A stretch of 64,000 nucleotides of DNA from Nesterenkonia populi (GTDB taxonomy: Bacteria; Actinomycetota; Actinomycetes; Actinomycetales; Micrococcaceae). The stretch spans positions 806,001 to 870,000 of the forward strand of contig NZ_VOIL01000001.1 in NCBI RefSeq assembly GCF_007994735.1, given 5' to 3'. The position numbers and the translations under genes are program-made. Below, piece by piece: positions 24,952-33,042 of the stretch (position 1 is its first letter; each line of letters opens with the position of its first letter). A model generated the notes under the pieces. It did no database searches. It worked only from the letters and a program-made list of their open reading frames with translations, and had not been told where the DNA came from.

Positions 24952-25782
24952 TCAGGAGCCGGACTTCCACCAGTCGTCGGCGATGGTGGTCGGGACGGTC
25001 CGCTTGTGGCGGGTCTTCAGCCACTGCTTCTCCAGCTTCGCAGCCGCCTCAGGGTCAATCTCGCGGCCCTCCAGATAGTCGTCGATCTGGTCGTAGGTCA
25101 GGCCCAGCTCCGCCTCGTCCAGCTGGCCCGGGTTCTCGTCCAGCAGATCCGCGGTGGGCGCCTTGGTGTAGAGACGCTCGTCGGCGCCCAGATGCTTGAG
25201 GATCTGCCGGACCTGCCGCTTGTTCAGAGTGAACAGCGGAGCGACATCCACCCCGCCGTCCCCGTACTTGGTGAAGAACCCCGTGACGCCCTCCGCGCCG
25301 TGGTCGGTCCCGACCACCAGCGAGCTGTGCTCGCCTGCCACCGCGTACTGGGCGACCATCCGTAGCCGGGCCTTCACGTTGCCGCGGTGGTAGTCCTGCA
25401 GCTGCCGCCCGTGCTCCTCGGCGAACGCCACATCCACCCCTGTGACGGCCTTCTCAATGTTGAACGTATGCGTCTTGTCCGGAGCGACGAACTCCAGGGC
25501 CCGCTTGGCGTCCTCCTCGTCCTGCTGGCTGCCGTGCGGCAGCCGCATCGCATGGAAGACGGCCTCGCAGCCCTCGCCGCGGAGCTTCTCGACGGCCAGC
25601 TGGCAGAGTCGCCCCGCCAAGGATGAGTCCACGCCCCCGGAGATCCCCAGCACCAGGCCGGCGGCGCCGGCGGCCTTGGCATACTCGGCGAGGAACGTGC
25701 TGCGTCGCTCGACCTCCTCCGCCGGGTCGATGGCGGGCTTCACACCCATCTCGTCCAGAATCTGTGCTCGCAGTTCACCCAT
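24952..25782 (-). CDS. nadE: Ammonia-dependent NAD+ synthetase
   Basis: A 276-residue enzyme that amidates nicotinic acid adenine dinucleotide to NAD+ using ammonia and ATP. The N-type PP-loop LGISGGVDSSLAGRL is complete, and KYGDGGVDVAPLFTLNKRQVR and TADLLDENPGQLDEAELG are family motifs. There is no glutaminase domain, so ammonia is the nitrogen donor. I choose the ATG at 25782 because TAGACT (25790-25795, minus strand) lies seven bases upstream; the in-frame ATG at 25803 is on the wrong side of that box. Confidence 0.95.
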   Translation of the reverse strand: MGELRAQILDEMGVKPAIDPAEEVERRSTFLAEYAKAAGAAGLVLGISGGVDSSLAGRLCQLAVEKLRGEGCEAVFHAMRLPHGSQQDEEDAKRALEFVAPDKTHTFNIEKAVTGVDVAFAEEHGRQLQDYHRGNVKARLRMVAQYAVAGEHSSLVVGTDHGAEGVTGFFTKYGDGGVDVAPLFTLNKRQVRQILKHLGADERLYTKAPTADLLDENPGQLDEAELGLTYDQIDDYLEGREIDPEAAAKLEKQWLKTRHKRTVPTTIADDWWKSGS

Positions 25783-25894
25783 GCCTCGGAGTCTAGCGAG
25801 CACTCCATGTCAGGCGCGTGAATGGCCGCTGAAAGAACCCTCAACACGGCGGGCGCGGCGCCGTGCGGCATCCCCCGAGCCATAGGATGCGGGT

Positions 25895-26455
25895 ATGACT
25901 TCCATCGCCGACCGCGACCGCCTGAACCAGCTCATCCGTGACCTCGCCGTGGTGCGGGGCCGGGTCACCCTGTCCTCCGGCAAGGAGGCCGACTACTACG
26001 TGGACCTGCGCCGGGTCACCCTCCACCATGAGGCCTCCGGGCTGGTCGGCAGGGTCATGCTTGACCTGCTGGACGAGGCAGGCATCGAGTTCGACGCCGC
26101 CGGCGGGCTGACCATGGGTGCGGATCCGGTGGGCACCGCGCTGATGCACGCAGCCCGGGAGAAGGGCCGCAGCGTGGACGCCTTCGTGGTCCGCAAGAAG
26201 CAGAAGGACTACGGGATGGGGCGGCAGGTCGAGGGGCCCGCTGTGAACGGCCGCCGAGTGGTGGTGCTGGAGGACACCTCCACCACCGGCGGCTCCGCCC
26301 TGACCGCCGTGGATGGCGTGCGCAGCGCCGGCGGCATCGTCCAGGCGGTTGCCGTCATCGTGGACCGCGCCACCGGTGCAGGCGACCACATTGCCGAAGA
26401 GGCTGATGTCCCCTACCTCTACGCCTACTCCAAGACTGACCTCGGCCTGGAGTGA
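25895..26455 (+). CDS. pyrE: Orotate phosphoribosyltransferase
   Basis: A 186-residue type I phosphoribosyltransferase of pyrimidine synthesis: orotate plus PRPP gives OMP. The PRPP-binding motif is VVVLEDTSTTGGSAL, with LSSGKEADYYVDLRRVT at the N-terminus and a Lys-rich flexible loop VRKKQKDYGMGRQVEG. TAGGAT (25883-25888) is six bases before the ATG, the leaderless pattern. No other pyr gene is adjacent. Confidence 0.95.
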   Translation: MTSIADRDRLNQLIRDLAVVRGRVTLSSGKEADYYVDLRRVTLHHEASGLVGRVMLDLLDEAGIEFDAAGGLTMGADPVGTALMHAAREKGRSVDAFVVRKKQKDYGMGRQVEGPAVNGRRVVVLEDTSTTGGSALTAVDGVRSAGGIVQAVAVIVDRATGAGDHIAEEADVPYLYAYSKTDLGLE

Positions 26456-26480
26456 TGGGCGAACGGCCCCGCAGCGACGC

Positions 26481-27005
26481 TCAGCCGAGCTGCCTCTGCA
26501 GCAGGTAGGTGCCGAGGCTGCGGCCGTGCTTGGCGCCGACATCGGGCAGGTGGCCCACAGCTCGGAACCCGAGCTTGGTGTGCAGGGCGTAGGAGGCCTC
26601 TGTCTCCACGTCGGTGAGCACTCCTATCATCTGCCGGTGCCCAGCCTCCGCGCAGCGGTCGACCAGGGCGCTCAGCAGCGCGGTGCCGGTGCCGCGGCCC
26701 CCGGCCGAGGGGGAGAGGTAGATGCTGTCCTCCACAGCGGTGCGGCAGGCGGATTTGGGCCGCCACCAGTCCGTATAGGCGAAGCCGACGACGTCTGAGC
26801 TCGCCCCCGGCTCATCCCCGTGCACCTCCGCAACCAGAAAGGGGAGTCCCTGCTGCCGCTTGTGCGTGAGGCGCTCCTCCCACTGGGCCGGAGTGGGCGC
26901 CTCTTCGGCGAAGGTCGCCACGGTGTCACGGACGTAGTGGTCCATGATCGCGGCGACGGCGGGCAGGTCGGCTGGCTGGGCGTCACGAATGATCGGTTCG
27001 GTCAC
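26481..27005 (-). CDS. GNAT family N-acetyltransferase (PAT-like)
   Basis: A 174-residue acetyltransferase related to the phosphinothricin/methionine-sulfoximine group. Visible are IRDAQPADLPAVAAIMDHYV at the N-terminus, VEDSIYLSPSAGGRGTGTALL with the acetyl-CoA loop (Gly-Arg-Gly-x-Gly), and ASYALHTKLGFRAVGHL, motif B. The natural substrate is probably an amino acid or analogue. I place the start at GTG 27005: TACTCT (27013-27018, minus strand) is seven bases upstream, and the longer open frame beyond it is antisense to the neighbouring aminotransferase. Confidence 0.88.
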   Translation of the reverse strand: MTEPIIRDAQPADLPAVAAIMDHYVRDTVATFAEEAPTPAQWEERLTHKRQQGLPFLVAEVHGDEPGASSDVVGFAYTDWWRPKSACRTAVEDSIYLSPSAGGRGTGTALLSALVDRCAEAGHRQMIGVLTDVETEASYALHTKLGFRAVGHLPDVGAKHGRSLGTYLLQRQLG

Positions 27006-27028
27006 CCGCCCGAGAGTAGCTGACGAGG

Positions 27029-28219
27029 TCAGGCGAGCGCGCGGCCGATGCGCTCCACGGCCTCCATGAGCACGGCCTGGGAGCAGGCGAAGTTCAGGCG
27101 TGCGTGGCGCTCCCCGCCGGTTCCGAAGGCATGTCCGCCCGTCAGTGCGACCCTGGCGTCGGTGAGCAGGCGCCTGGCCGGCCCCTGTATGGGCGACTCG
27201 AGCCCGCCGGCCGGCTCGTCCTCGAAGCCGTAGGCGGAGAAGTCCAGCCACGCCAGGTAGGTCCCCTCCGGCATGGTGTATCCAACCTTCGGGGCGTGCT
27301 CGGCGAGCAGGTCCCCCAGCAGGCGGCGGTTGGCGTCCAAGCCTCCGAGCAGGGAGTCCAGCCACGCGCCGCCGTCGCGGTAGGCCGCGGTCTGGGCGAG
27401 CACGCCGAAGTGGCTGGGCCCGTAGGCGACCTCCGGCGGCAGGTTCTCCAGGTCCTCGACGGCGCCCTCCCCGGCGATCAGCAGCCCCGCCTTGGTGCCC
27501 GCGAGGTTCCATGCCTTCGAGGCGGACATCAGGGTCAGACCCCTCGGATCAACTGTCAGATAAGGGGTGAAGCCGCGGTCCTCGTGCACCAGGGGGGCGT
27601 GGATCTCATCGGCCACGACTCTGACCCCGTAGGAGTCTGCCAGCTCGGCGACCCTCTCAAGCTCCTCCCGGGTGTGGACCACGCCGGTGGGGTTCTGCGG
27701 GCTGCACAGCAGGAACACCGCGGTTCCGCCCGAGGTGCGGAGGTTGAAGGACTCCTCGAGCGTCTCGAAGTCGATGCGCCCGTCTGGGCCGAGCGGGGAC
27801 TCCACCACGCGCAGGCCCCCGGAGACGGGGTATTTGAAGAAGGGCGGGTACACCGGGGAGTTCACGATGACCGTGTCCGCGAGCTCAGTGATGAGGTGCA
27901 GGGCGTTGACCACTCCGCTCATCACGTCCCGGACCGGGCGCACCTGCGCTGCGGCGACCTCCCAGTCCCAGCGTTGGGCGGCGAAGCTGCGGAACGCCTC
28001 CACATATGGCCCGGTGGACGGGTAGCCGGTGTCGCCGAGGTCCACGGCCCGCCGCAGGGTCTCAGCGACCGGCTCAGCGAGGGGGGTGTCCTGCTCAGCC
28101 ACCCAGAGGGGCAGCACGTCGTCGCCGAAGACCCGCCACTTGGCGGAGCTGCGCTGACGCAGCTGCTCCAGGGAGAGCTGCTCCAGAGGATTGTCGGGAG
28201 ATTCTGCTGTCTGGCCCAT
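27029..28219 (-). CDS. MalY/PatB-type PLP aminotransferase or C-S lyase
   Basis: A 396-residue fold-type I PLP protein of the MalY/PatB group, members of which are cystathionine beta-lyases or aminotransferases. Landmarks are KWRVFGDDVLPLWVAEQD at the N-terminus, LCSPQNPTGVVHTREEL, VVADEIHAPLVH and the Schiff-base Lys in MSASKAWNLAGTKAG. With metY in this window a role in sulfur amino-acid metabolism is possible. The ATG is six bases after TACGCT (28226-28231, minus strand), part of a palindrome shared with the divergent SpoU gene. Confidence 0.88.
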   Translation of the reverse strand: MGQTAESPDNPLEQLSLEQLRQRSSAKWRVFGDDVLPLWVAEQDTPLAEPVAETLRRAVDLGDTGYPSTGPYVEAFRSFAAQRWDWEVAAAQVRPVRDVMSGVVNALHLITELADTVIVNSPVYPPFFKYPVSGGLRVVESPLGPDGRIDFETLEESFNLRTSGGTAVFLLCSPQNPTGVVHTREELERVAELADSYGVRVVADEIHAPLVHEDRGFTPYLTVDPRGLTLMSASKAWNLAGTKAGLLIAGEGAVEDLENLPPEVAYGPSHFGVLAQTAAYRDGGAWLDSLLGGLDANRRLLGDLLAEHAPKVGYTMPEGTYLAWLDFSAYGFEDEPAGGLESPIQGPARRLLTDARVALTGGHAFGTGGERHARLNFACSQAVLMEAVERIGRALA

Positions 28220-28225
28220 GCGTTG

Positions 28226-28238
28226 AGCGTAGTACGCT
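28226..28238. promoter_or_regulatory. Palindromic bidirectional -10 element shared by two divergent leaderless genes
   Basis: AGCGTAGTACGCT is a perfect palindrome about a central G. Read on the plus strand it ends in TACGCT (28233-28238), seven bases before the SpoU ATG (28246). Read on the minus strand it ends in TACGCT (28226-28231), six bases before the aminotransferase ATG (28219). Both genes would thus start from one symmetric -10 region with no leader. Only 26 bases separate the two start codons. Confidence 0.65.
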
Positions 28239-28245
28239 CAGCCGG

Positions 28246-28908
28246 ATGAGTCAGGGCGCCGGTGCAGAAGATGACGAGCGCGGAGATGCTGAGCCTGCGC
28301 GCGAGGTGGGCGTCGGGCCCTGGGAGGGCCCCTGGCCTGAGGGCGAGCATTGGGATCCGGAGCTGCTGGAGCAGGGGGACCGTCGCAACGTCGTCGACCT
28401 CTACCGGTACTGGAAGCGTGAGGCGGTCGTCGCGGACCTGGATGCCCGTCGTCACGAGTTCCATGTGGCGATCGAGAACTGGCAGCACGACTTCAACATC
28501 GGCACCGTGGTCCGCACAGCCAACGCGTTCCTGGCCAAAGAGATCCACATCATCGGAAAGAAGCGGTGGAACCGGCGTGGGGCCATGGTGACCGACAGGT
28601 ACCAGCACGTCCGTCACCACCCCACGGTGGAGGACTTCGTCGCCTGGGCGGAGAACGAGGGGCTCCCCGTGCTGGGGGTGGACCTGTTCCCCGACTCAGT
28701 GCCGCTGGAGACCTACGACCTGCCGCGCAGGTGCGCACTCGTCTTCGGGCAGGAGGGCCCGGGGCTGAGCGAGCAGATCCGCGACGCCGCTGCGGCGACG
28801 CTCTCGATCGCGCAGTTCGGCTCCACCCGCTCCATCAATGCAGGCGTGGCAGCTGGGATCGCCATGCATGCCTGGATCCGCCAGCACGCGGCACCGGGGG
28901 TGCCCTAG
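28246..28908 (+). CDS. SpoU-family RNA 2'-O-methyltransferase
   Basis: A 220-residue SPOUT methyltransferase that probably methylates a ribose 2'-OH in tRNA or rRNA. Motif 1 is NIGTVVRTANAF, motif 2 ALVFGQEGPGLSE and motif 3 STRSINAGVAAGIAMHAW; the trefoil-knot SAM site is therefore complete. The N-terminal 40 residues are acidic and low in complexity. The target nucleotide cannot be assigned. The start is fixed by TACGCT seven bases upstream. Its stop overlaps the stop of the convergent murI by a few bases. Confidence 0.9.
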   Translation: MSQGAGAEDDERGDAEPAREVGVGPWEGPWPEGEHWDPELLEQGDRRNVVDLYRYWKREAVVADLDARRHEFHVAIENWQHDFNIGTVVRTANAFLAKEIHIIGKKRWNRRGAMVTDRYQHVRHHPTVEDFVAWAENEGLPVLGVDLFPDSVPLETYDLPRRCALVFGQEGPGLSEQIRDAAAATLSIAQFGSTRSINAGVAAGIAMHAWIRQHAAPGVP

Positions 28909-29582
28909 AGGCCGCTGCGCGGCGGCGAGCCCAGCACGCGGGCGACTTGGCCGGCGACGGCGTCCGAGGGCTCCAGCACGGTGACGCCGCGCTCCGGGAG
29001 CTCGGCGGCGAGCTGGGCTTCGATCCGCTCCTTGAGCCAGTGGTAATGCGTGCAGGCCAGCACGACGACATCGGCGCCGGAGCCCCGCACCTCCTCAACC
29101 AGCGGGGCCAGGTCCACGACCTCGGGTCCTTCGCGTTCGACAGCGGCAGCCCAGGCGGAGCAGTCCGGCTCCAGTACGCGCGTCTGCGGCGCCCAGGCAT
29201 CCTTGAGCCGCTGATAGCGGCCGCTGCGCAGAGTGGCCGGGGTGGCGCATACAGCAATGACCCCGCTGCGGCTCATCGCCGCGGCCGGCTTGACCATCGG
29301 CTCCAGGCCGACGAAGGGGATCGCCGGGATGTCTCTGCGCAGATGGTCGATGGCAGCCGCGGTGGCGGTGTTGCAGGCGAGCACCACCGCATCGCAGCCG
29401 GCATCCAGCAGCGGCTTCACACCTTCAGCGGTGAGCCGCTGCACCTCCTCGTCGGACCGGCTCCCATACGGCACGTTCGCTGCGTCGTCGGCCGTGAGCA
29501 CGTCTGATCCCGGCAGCAGCTCCCGCAGGCGAGAAGCAACGGCCTCACCTCCGCGCCCGGAATCAAACACCCCGATCCTCAT
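28905..29582 (-). CDS. murI: Glutamate racemase
   Basis: A 225-residue racemase supplying D-glutamate for peptidoglycan. The two catalytic cysteines are in VVLACNTATAAA and VVLACTHYHWL, and the N-terminal motif reads GVFDSGRGG where many family members have DSGVGG. VPYGSRS is the conserved substrate-binding loop. I choose the ATG at 29582, seven bases after TATCGT (29590-29595, minus strand), rather than the in-frame start at 29615. It is convergent with SpoU and divergent from azlC. Confidence 0.93.
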   Translation of the reverse strand: MRIGVFDSGRGGEAVASRLRELLPGSDVLTADDAANVPYGSRSDEEVQRLTAEGVKPLLDAGCDAVVLACNTATAAAIDHLRRDIPAIPFVGLEPMVKPAAAMSRSGVIAVCATPATLRSGRYQRLKDAWAPQTRVLEPDCSAWAAAVEREGPEVVDLAPLVEEVRGSGADVVVLACTHYHWLKERIEAQLAAELPERGVTVLEPSDAVAGQVARVLGSPPRSGL

Positions 29583-29621
29583 CGAAGAAACGATAGCCCG
29601 GATTCCTACTAGCATTGCGCT

Positions 29622-30341
29622 GTGCCCAGGACCGAGGATGAGGACGAGGCGCTGCTGCGCGTGACGCCTGCGAGCCGGATGGCTGCCTCCATCACCCTGG
29701 CGGTCTCTCTGTACGGGATCTCCTTCGGGGCGCTGGCGGTGGCCGCCGGCTTCAGCTTCTGGCAGACGACGGCGCTGAGCGTGCTGATGTTCACCGGCGG
29801 CTCCCAGTTCGCATTCATCGGGGTGGTCGCCGCGGGCGGCTCGCCGGCCGCGGCGTTCAGCAGCGCGACCCTCCTCGGGGTGCGCAACACCCTCTACGGG
29901 ATCCAGATCAAAGCCCTGCTCAGACCCCTCGGGCTGAAGAAGCTCCTCTCCGCCCAGGTCACGATCGATGAGAGCATGGCGGCCGCCACGGCCCAGGAGA
30001 CCAGGCCCGAGCAGCGGCGAGGCTTCTGGCTCACCGGCATCGGAATCTGGATCGGCTGGTCCGCCGCCACGGCGATCGGGGCGCTGCTGGGCGATGCGAT
30101 GGCGGATCCGGAGGCGTTCGGCCTCGACGGGGCGGTCGTCGCCGCATTCCTGGGGCTGCTCTGGCCCCGGCTGAAGGCCCGCGAGCCCTGGGCGCTGGCA
30201 GTGGTCGCGGCGCTGGTGACAGTGCTGACGATGCCGCTTGCGCCGGCCGGTGTGCCGATCCTCATCGCCGCAGCGGCTGCGATCCTATGGGGCCTGCTCG
30301 CGGCCCGCATGGAACGTGCCTCCCAGGAGGCCGACGCATGA
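29622..30341 (+). CDS. azlC: AzlC family branched-chain amino acid exporter, large subunit
   Basis: A 239-residue membrane protein of the AzlC (LIV-E) family that exports branched-chain amino acids with AzlD. The N-terminal core GISFGALAVAAGFSFWQTTA and VLMFTGGSQFAFIGVVAAGG is diagnostic, as is GVRNTLYGIQI. Six or seven membrane segments are seen. The start is GTG, six bases after TAGCAT (29610-29615). The stop overlaps the ATG of azlD (ATGA). Confidence 0.9.
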   Translation: MPRTEDEDEALLRVTPASRMAASITLAVSLYGISFGALAVAAGFSFWQTTALSVLMFTGGSQFAFIGVVAAGGSPAAAFSSATLLGVRNTLYGIQIKALLRPLGLKKLLSAQVTIDESMAAATAQETRPEQRRGFWLTGIGIWIGWSAATAIGALLGDAMADPEAFGLDGAVVAAFLGLLWPRLKAREPWALAVVAALVTVLTMPLAPAGVPILIAAAAAILWGLLAARMERASQEADA

Positions 30342-30649
30342 GCATGTGGACATGGGTGCTGCTCGCCTGCGCGGCGGCCTTCGCGCTGAAGCTTCTGGGC
30401 TATTCGGTGCCCGCCACGTGGCTGGCGCACCCGCTTGTGGGCCGCATCTCCGGGCTGCTGACCATCGGGCTGCTGGCCGCGCTGGTCGCGCTCAACACAG
30501 TCTCCTACGAGGACGGCTTCGTCTTCGACGCCCGGCTCGGGGCGCTGGCGGCAGCCGCCGTCGCCCTGATGCTGCGGGCGCCGTTCATCGTCGTCGTGCT
30601 CATCGGTGCGCTCTCCGCCGCGGGGCTGCGGCTGCTGGGGCTACCCTGA
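30338..30649 (+). CDS. azlD: AzlD family branched-chain amino acid exporter, small subunit
   Basis: A 103-residue protein with three to four membrane segments and the family pattern FALKLLGYSVP near its start and RLGALAAAAVALMLRAPFIVV later. It forms the second subunit of the AzlCD exporter. The ATG at 30338 overlaps the azlC stop by four bases, so translation is coupled. Its last codons contain the TACCCT promoter box of the next gene. Confidence 0.88.
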   Translation: MSMWTWVLLACAAAFALKLLGYSVPATWLAHPLVGRISGLLTIGLLAALVALNTVSYEDGFVFDARLGALAAAAVALMLRAPFIVVVLIGALSAAGLRLLGLP

Positions 30650-30653
30650 ACCT

Positions 30654-31163
30654 ATGAGCCCGATCAGCCCCACCACGCTCACCACACCGGACGGCCCCTT
30701 CACCATCCTCGCCGATGAGGAGCACGTGCTCGCCTCGGGATGGACCGCTGAGGCCGACCAGCTCCTGCAGCTGATCCATCCTTCGCTGCGCGACGAGCTG
30801 GAAGGCGCGGCGCCGACCGTGCTGGTGCAGGCGGAGGAAGCGGTGCGGAAGTACTACGCCGGCGACCACGCGGCCGTCGGCCTGGTGCCGGTGCTGCAGA
30901 GGTCAGGGCCCTTCCGTCAGCAGGCCTGGGAGGCGCTCCGCACGGTGACGCCAGGGGAGCCCATCACCTACCGGGAGTACGCGGACCGGTCCGGCTCACC
31001 CCTGGCGGTGCGCGCGGCGGCGGGCGCCTGCGCCTCCAACGCAGCTGCGCTGTTTGTGCCGTGCCATCGCATCATCCGGACGGACGGCAGCCTCGGCGGC
31101 TTCCGCTACGGCGCAGAGGTCAAGCAGAGCCTGCTCAGGCGCGAGGCGACCGTCTCCGTGTGA
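30654..31163 (+). CDS. ogt: Methylated-DNA--protein-cysteine methyltransferase
   Basis: A 169-residue suicide repair protein that moves alkyl groups from O6-alkylguanine to its own cysteine. The active site is FVPCHRIIRTDGSLGGFRYG, with GEPITYREYADRSGSP (helix-turn-helix, Tyr) before it. Length is normal for Ogt without a regulatory domain. TACCCT (30642-30647) is six bases before this ATG, inside the end of azlD, so it appears to be transcribed separately and leaderless. Confidence 0.94.
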   Translation: MSPISPTTLTTPDGPFTILADEEHVLASGWTAEADQLLQLIHPSLRDELEGAAPTVLVQAEEAVRKYYAGDHAAVGLVPVLQRSGPFRQQAWEALRTVTPGEPITYREYADRSGSPLAVRAAAGACASNAAALFVPCHRIIRTDGSLGGFRYGAEVKQSLLRREATVSV

Positions 31164-31165
31164 GT

Positions 31166-31222
31166 GGCCAAATTCGGCACCATCGGGAGCCGAATCAGGT
31201 CCGGATGCTGCACATTTTGGCC
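31166..31222. terminator. Paired inverted repeats between convergent ogt and DoxX-like genes
   Basis: ATTCGGC (31172-31178) pairs with GCCGAAT (31189-31195) and GGCCAAA (31166-31172) with TTTGGCC (31216-31222). They fill the gap between two convergent genes and probably end both transcripts. Confidence 0.55.
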
Positions 31223-31230
31223 GCTGGGCC

Positions 31231-31656
31231 TTACTGCTTCCGGCGGAAGAGGTCATCCAGGATGAGGGTCACGCCAGCCCCGAGCATCACGATGTCCTTG
31301 GCGATGGGGGTGCCGACCTCAGTGGGACGCACGCCGTCGTCCTTGGTCATCTCAGGGGACTTCAGATACATCCGGAGCAGGCCGCCGGAGAACGCGGTGA
31401 GCCCTGCGCCGGCCAGCCAGGAGGGGATCGCGGGCAGCAGCAGGGCAGCGCCGAGGGTGAGCTCGGAGTCGGAGAGAACCTCCCGGAAGTCCTTGGTCTT
31501 GAGTCTGTTGACCTCGGGCATTGCCTTGGCGCCCATTTCCTGCACGCCCTCGGCGGCTTCCTCGGGCAGCTGGCGGATATCCCAGCCGGCGTTGAGGATG
31601 AGCGCGCCGGCGGCGATGCGGACGGGCATGTGGGAGAGCTTGACCTTCGGGAACAT
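31231..31656 (-). CDS. DoxX-like membrane protein
   Basis: A 141-residue protein with three to four hydrophobic segments (RIAAGALILNAGWDIRQL, LTLGAALLLPAIPSWLAGAG, and a C-terminal DIVMLGAGVTLILDDLF). It resembles the DoxX/YphA superfamily of small membrane proteins, but the match is weak and the function unknown. I choose the ATG at 31656, with AGGGG about nine bases upstream; earlier in-frame codons lie in the divergent promoter region of fba and look non-coding. Confidence 0.7.
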   Translation of the reverse strand: MFPKVKLSHMPVRIAAGALILNAGWDIRQLPEEAAEGVQEMGAKAMPEVNRLKTKDFREVLSDSELTLGAALLLPAIPSWLAGAGLTAFSGGLLRMYLKSPEMTKDDGVRPTEVGTPIAKDIVMLGAGVTLILDDLFRRKQ

Positions 31657-31820
31657 GGCGACAACCCCTGTCTGGTTCGGTTCGGGCTTGCACGGTCGCG
31701 GCCAACCTAACAAGGGAGAGGTCCTCCCGGGGTTACGTGTGGCTCTCGTCTCGTTAGGATGGGGTGAGGGCGCCGCAGACGCCGTTGTCAGTACCGACTT
31801 CACTCATAGAGGAGCATCAC

Positions 31821-32843
31821 GTGGCCGTTGCAACGCCGGACAAGTACACCGAGATGATCGACGCCGCCAAGGCCGGCGGCTATGCCTACCCTGCGGTCAA
31901 CGTGACCAGCTCCCAGACTCTGAACGCCGCGATCAAGGGCTTCGCCGATGCCGAGTCCGATGGGATCATCCAGGTCTCCACCGGCGGCGCCGCCTACTGG
32001 TCCGGCCCCTTCGTGAAGGACATGGTGACCGGCGCGAAGGGCTTCGCCGCCCTCGCGAAGGAGGTCGCGAAGAACTACGGGGTGAACATCGCGCTGCACA
32101 CTGACCACTGCCCGAAGGATCACCTGGACAGCTTTGTGCTGCCGCTGCTGGAGGCTTCCGAGGCGGAGGTGAAGGCCGGCCGCGACCCGATCTTCAACTC
32201 GCACATGTGGGACGGCTCCGCGGAGGCCCTGGATGAGAACCTCCGGATTGCCGCCGAGCTGCTGCCACGCTCCGCGGCCGCCAAGCAGATCCTCGAGGTG
32301 GAGATCGGCACCGTCGGCGGCGAGGAGGACGGTGTGGAGAATGAGATCAACGAGAAGCTCTACACCACTGCTGAGGACGCCCTGGCAACCCTTGAGGCGC
32401 TGGGCACCGGTGAGAAGGGCCGGTACATCACCGCCCTGACCTTCGGAAACGTCCACGGCGTCTACAAGCCGGGCAACGTCAAGCTGCGTCCGGAGATCCT
32501 GGACGAGATCCAGAGGGCGACTGCGGAGAAGTACGGCAAGGAGCGCCCGTTCGACCTGGTGTTCCACGGCGGCTCCGGCTCGAGCCAGCAGGAGATCGAG
32601 GACGCTGTGAGCTACGGCGTCATCAAGATGAACATCGACACGGACACTCAGTACGCGTTCACCCGCCCGGTGGCCGGACACATGTTCGAGAACTACGACG
32701 GCGTGCTGAAGGTCGACGGCGAGGTCGGGAACAAGAAGACCTACGACCCCCGCGTCTGGGGGAAGAAGGCCGAGGAATCCATGGCTGCCCGGATTGTGGA
32801 GGCCGCACAGTCTCTGGGGAGTGCCGGCAAGACCATCAGGTAG
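31821..32843 (+). CDS. fbaA: Class II fructose-bisphosphate aldolase
   Basis: A 340-residue zinc enzyme of glycolysis and gluconeogenesis cleaving fructose 1,6-bisphosphate. Motifs are YAYPAVNVTSSQT, the zinc/catalytic HTDHCPKD, LEVEIGTVGGEEDG, FGNVHGVYKPGNV and VFHGGSGSSQQEI, with NIDTDTQYAF near the C-terminus. The start is GTG 31821 preceded by GAGGAG; a TAGGAT promoter box lies near 31756. A 17-bp terminator hairpin follows, so it is monocistronic. Confidence 0.96.
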   Translation: MAVATPDKYTEMIDAAKAGGYAYPAVNVTSSQTLNAAIKGFADAESDGIIQVSTGGAAYWSGPFVKDMVTGAKGFAALAKEVAKNYGVNIALHTDHCPKDHLDSFVLPLLEASEAEVKAGRDPIFNSHMWDGSAEALDENLRIAAELLPRSAAAKQILEVEIGTVGGEEDGVENEINEKLYTTAEDALATLEALGTGEKGRYITALTFGNVHGVYKPGNVKLRPEILDEIQRATAEKYGKERPFDLVFHGGSGSSQQEIEDAVSYGVIKMNIDTDTQYAFTRPVAGHMFENYDGVLKVDGEVGNKKTYDPRVWGKKAEESMAARIVEAAQSLGSAGKTIR

Positions 32844-32857
32844 GCCGGAGTCTGCTG

Positions 32858-32897
32858 GAAGGGGTCTCGTGGGCTTGTGCGCCCACGGGGCCCCTTC
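32858..32897 (+). terminator. Terminator of the aldolase gene
   Basis: A 17-bp stem (GAAGGGGTCTCGTGGGC, 32858-32874, with 32881-32897, two G-T wobbles) closes a 6-base loop 15 bases after the stop. Confidence 0.88.
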
Positions 32898-32970
32898 TGC
32901 GTCTGCAACACTTGCGTCACATGACAGTCCCCTGACATTGAGGACGGTTCGTCCGCTGTACAGTATCTGC

Positions 32971-33042
32971 ATGGACGCTCCGTCCCTGATCCCTGCCGCA
33001 TCTTCCTGTGAGGGCCTTCCCCGTGCTGACCACTGCCGCTGA
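32971..33042 (+). CDS. Possible 23-residue leaderless upstream ORF overlapping the HAD gene
   Basis: TACAGT (32959-32964 region) stands six bases before an ATG at 32971, exactly the leaderless arrangement seen at many genes here. The frame encodes MDAPSLIPAASSCEGLPRAD and three more residues, then stops at 33042, inside the HAD gene in another frame. It could be a real leader peptide influencing HAD translation, or the ATG may simply mark the transcription start. No similarity is recognised. Confidence 0.3.
   Translation: MDAPSLIPAASSCEGLPRADHCR

Noticed and set aside
26481..27512. Long N-terminal extension of the GNAT protein
   Set aside because: The extra part is antisense to the aminotransferase; a leaderless promoter box fixes the start at 27005.
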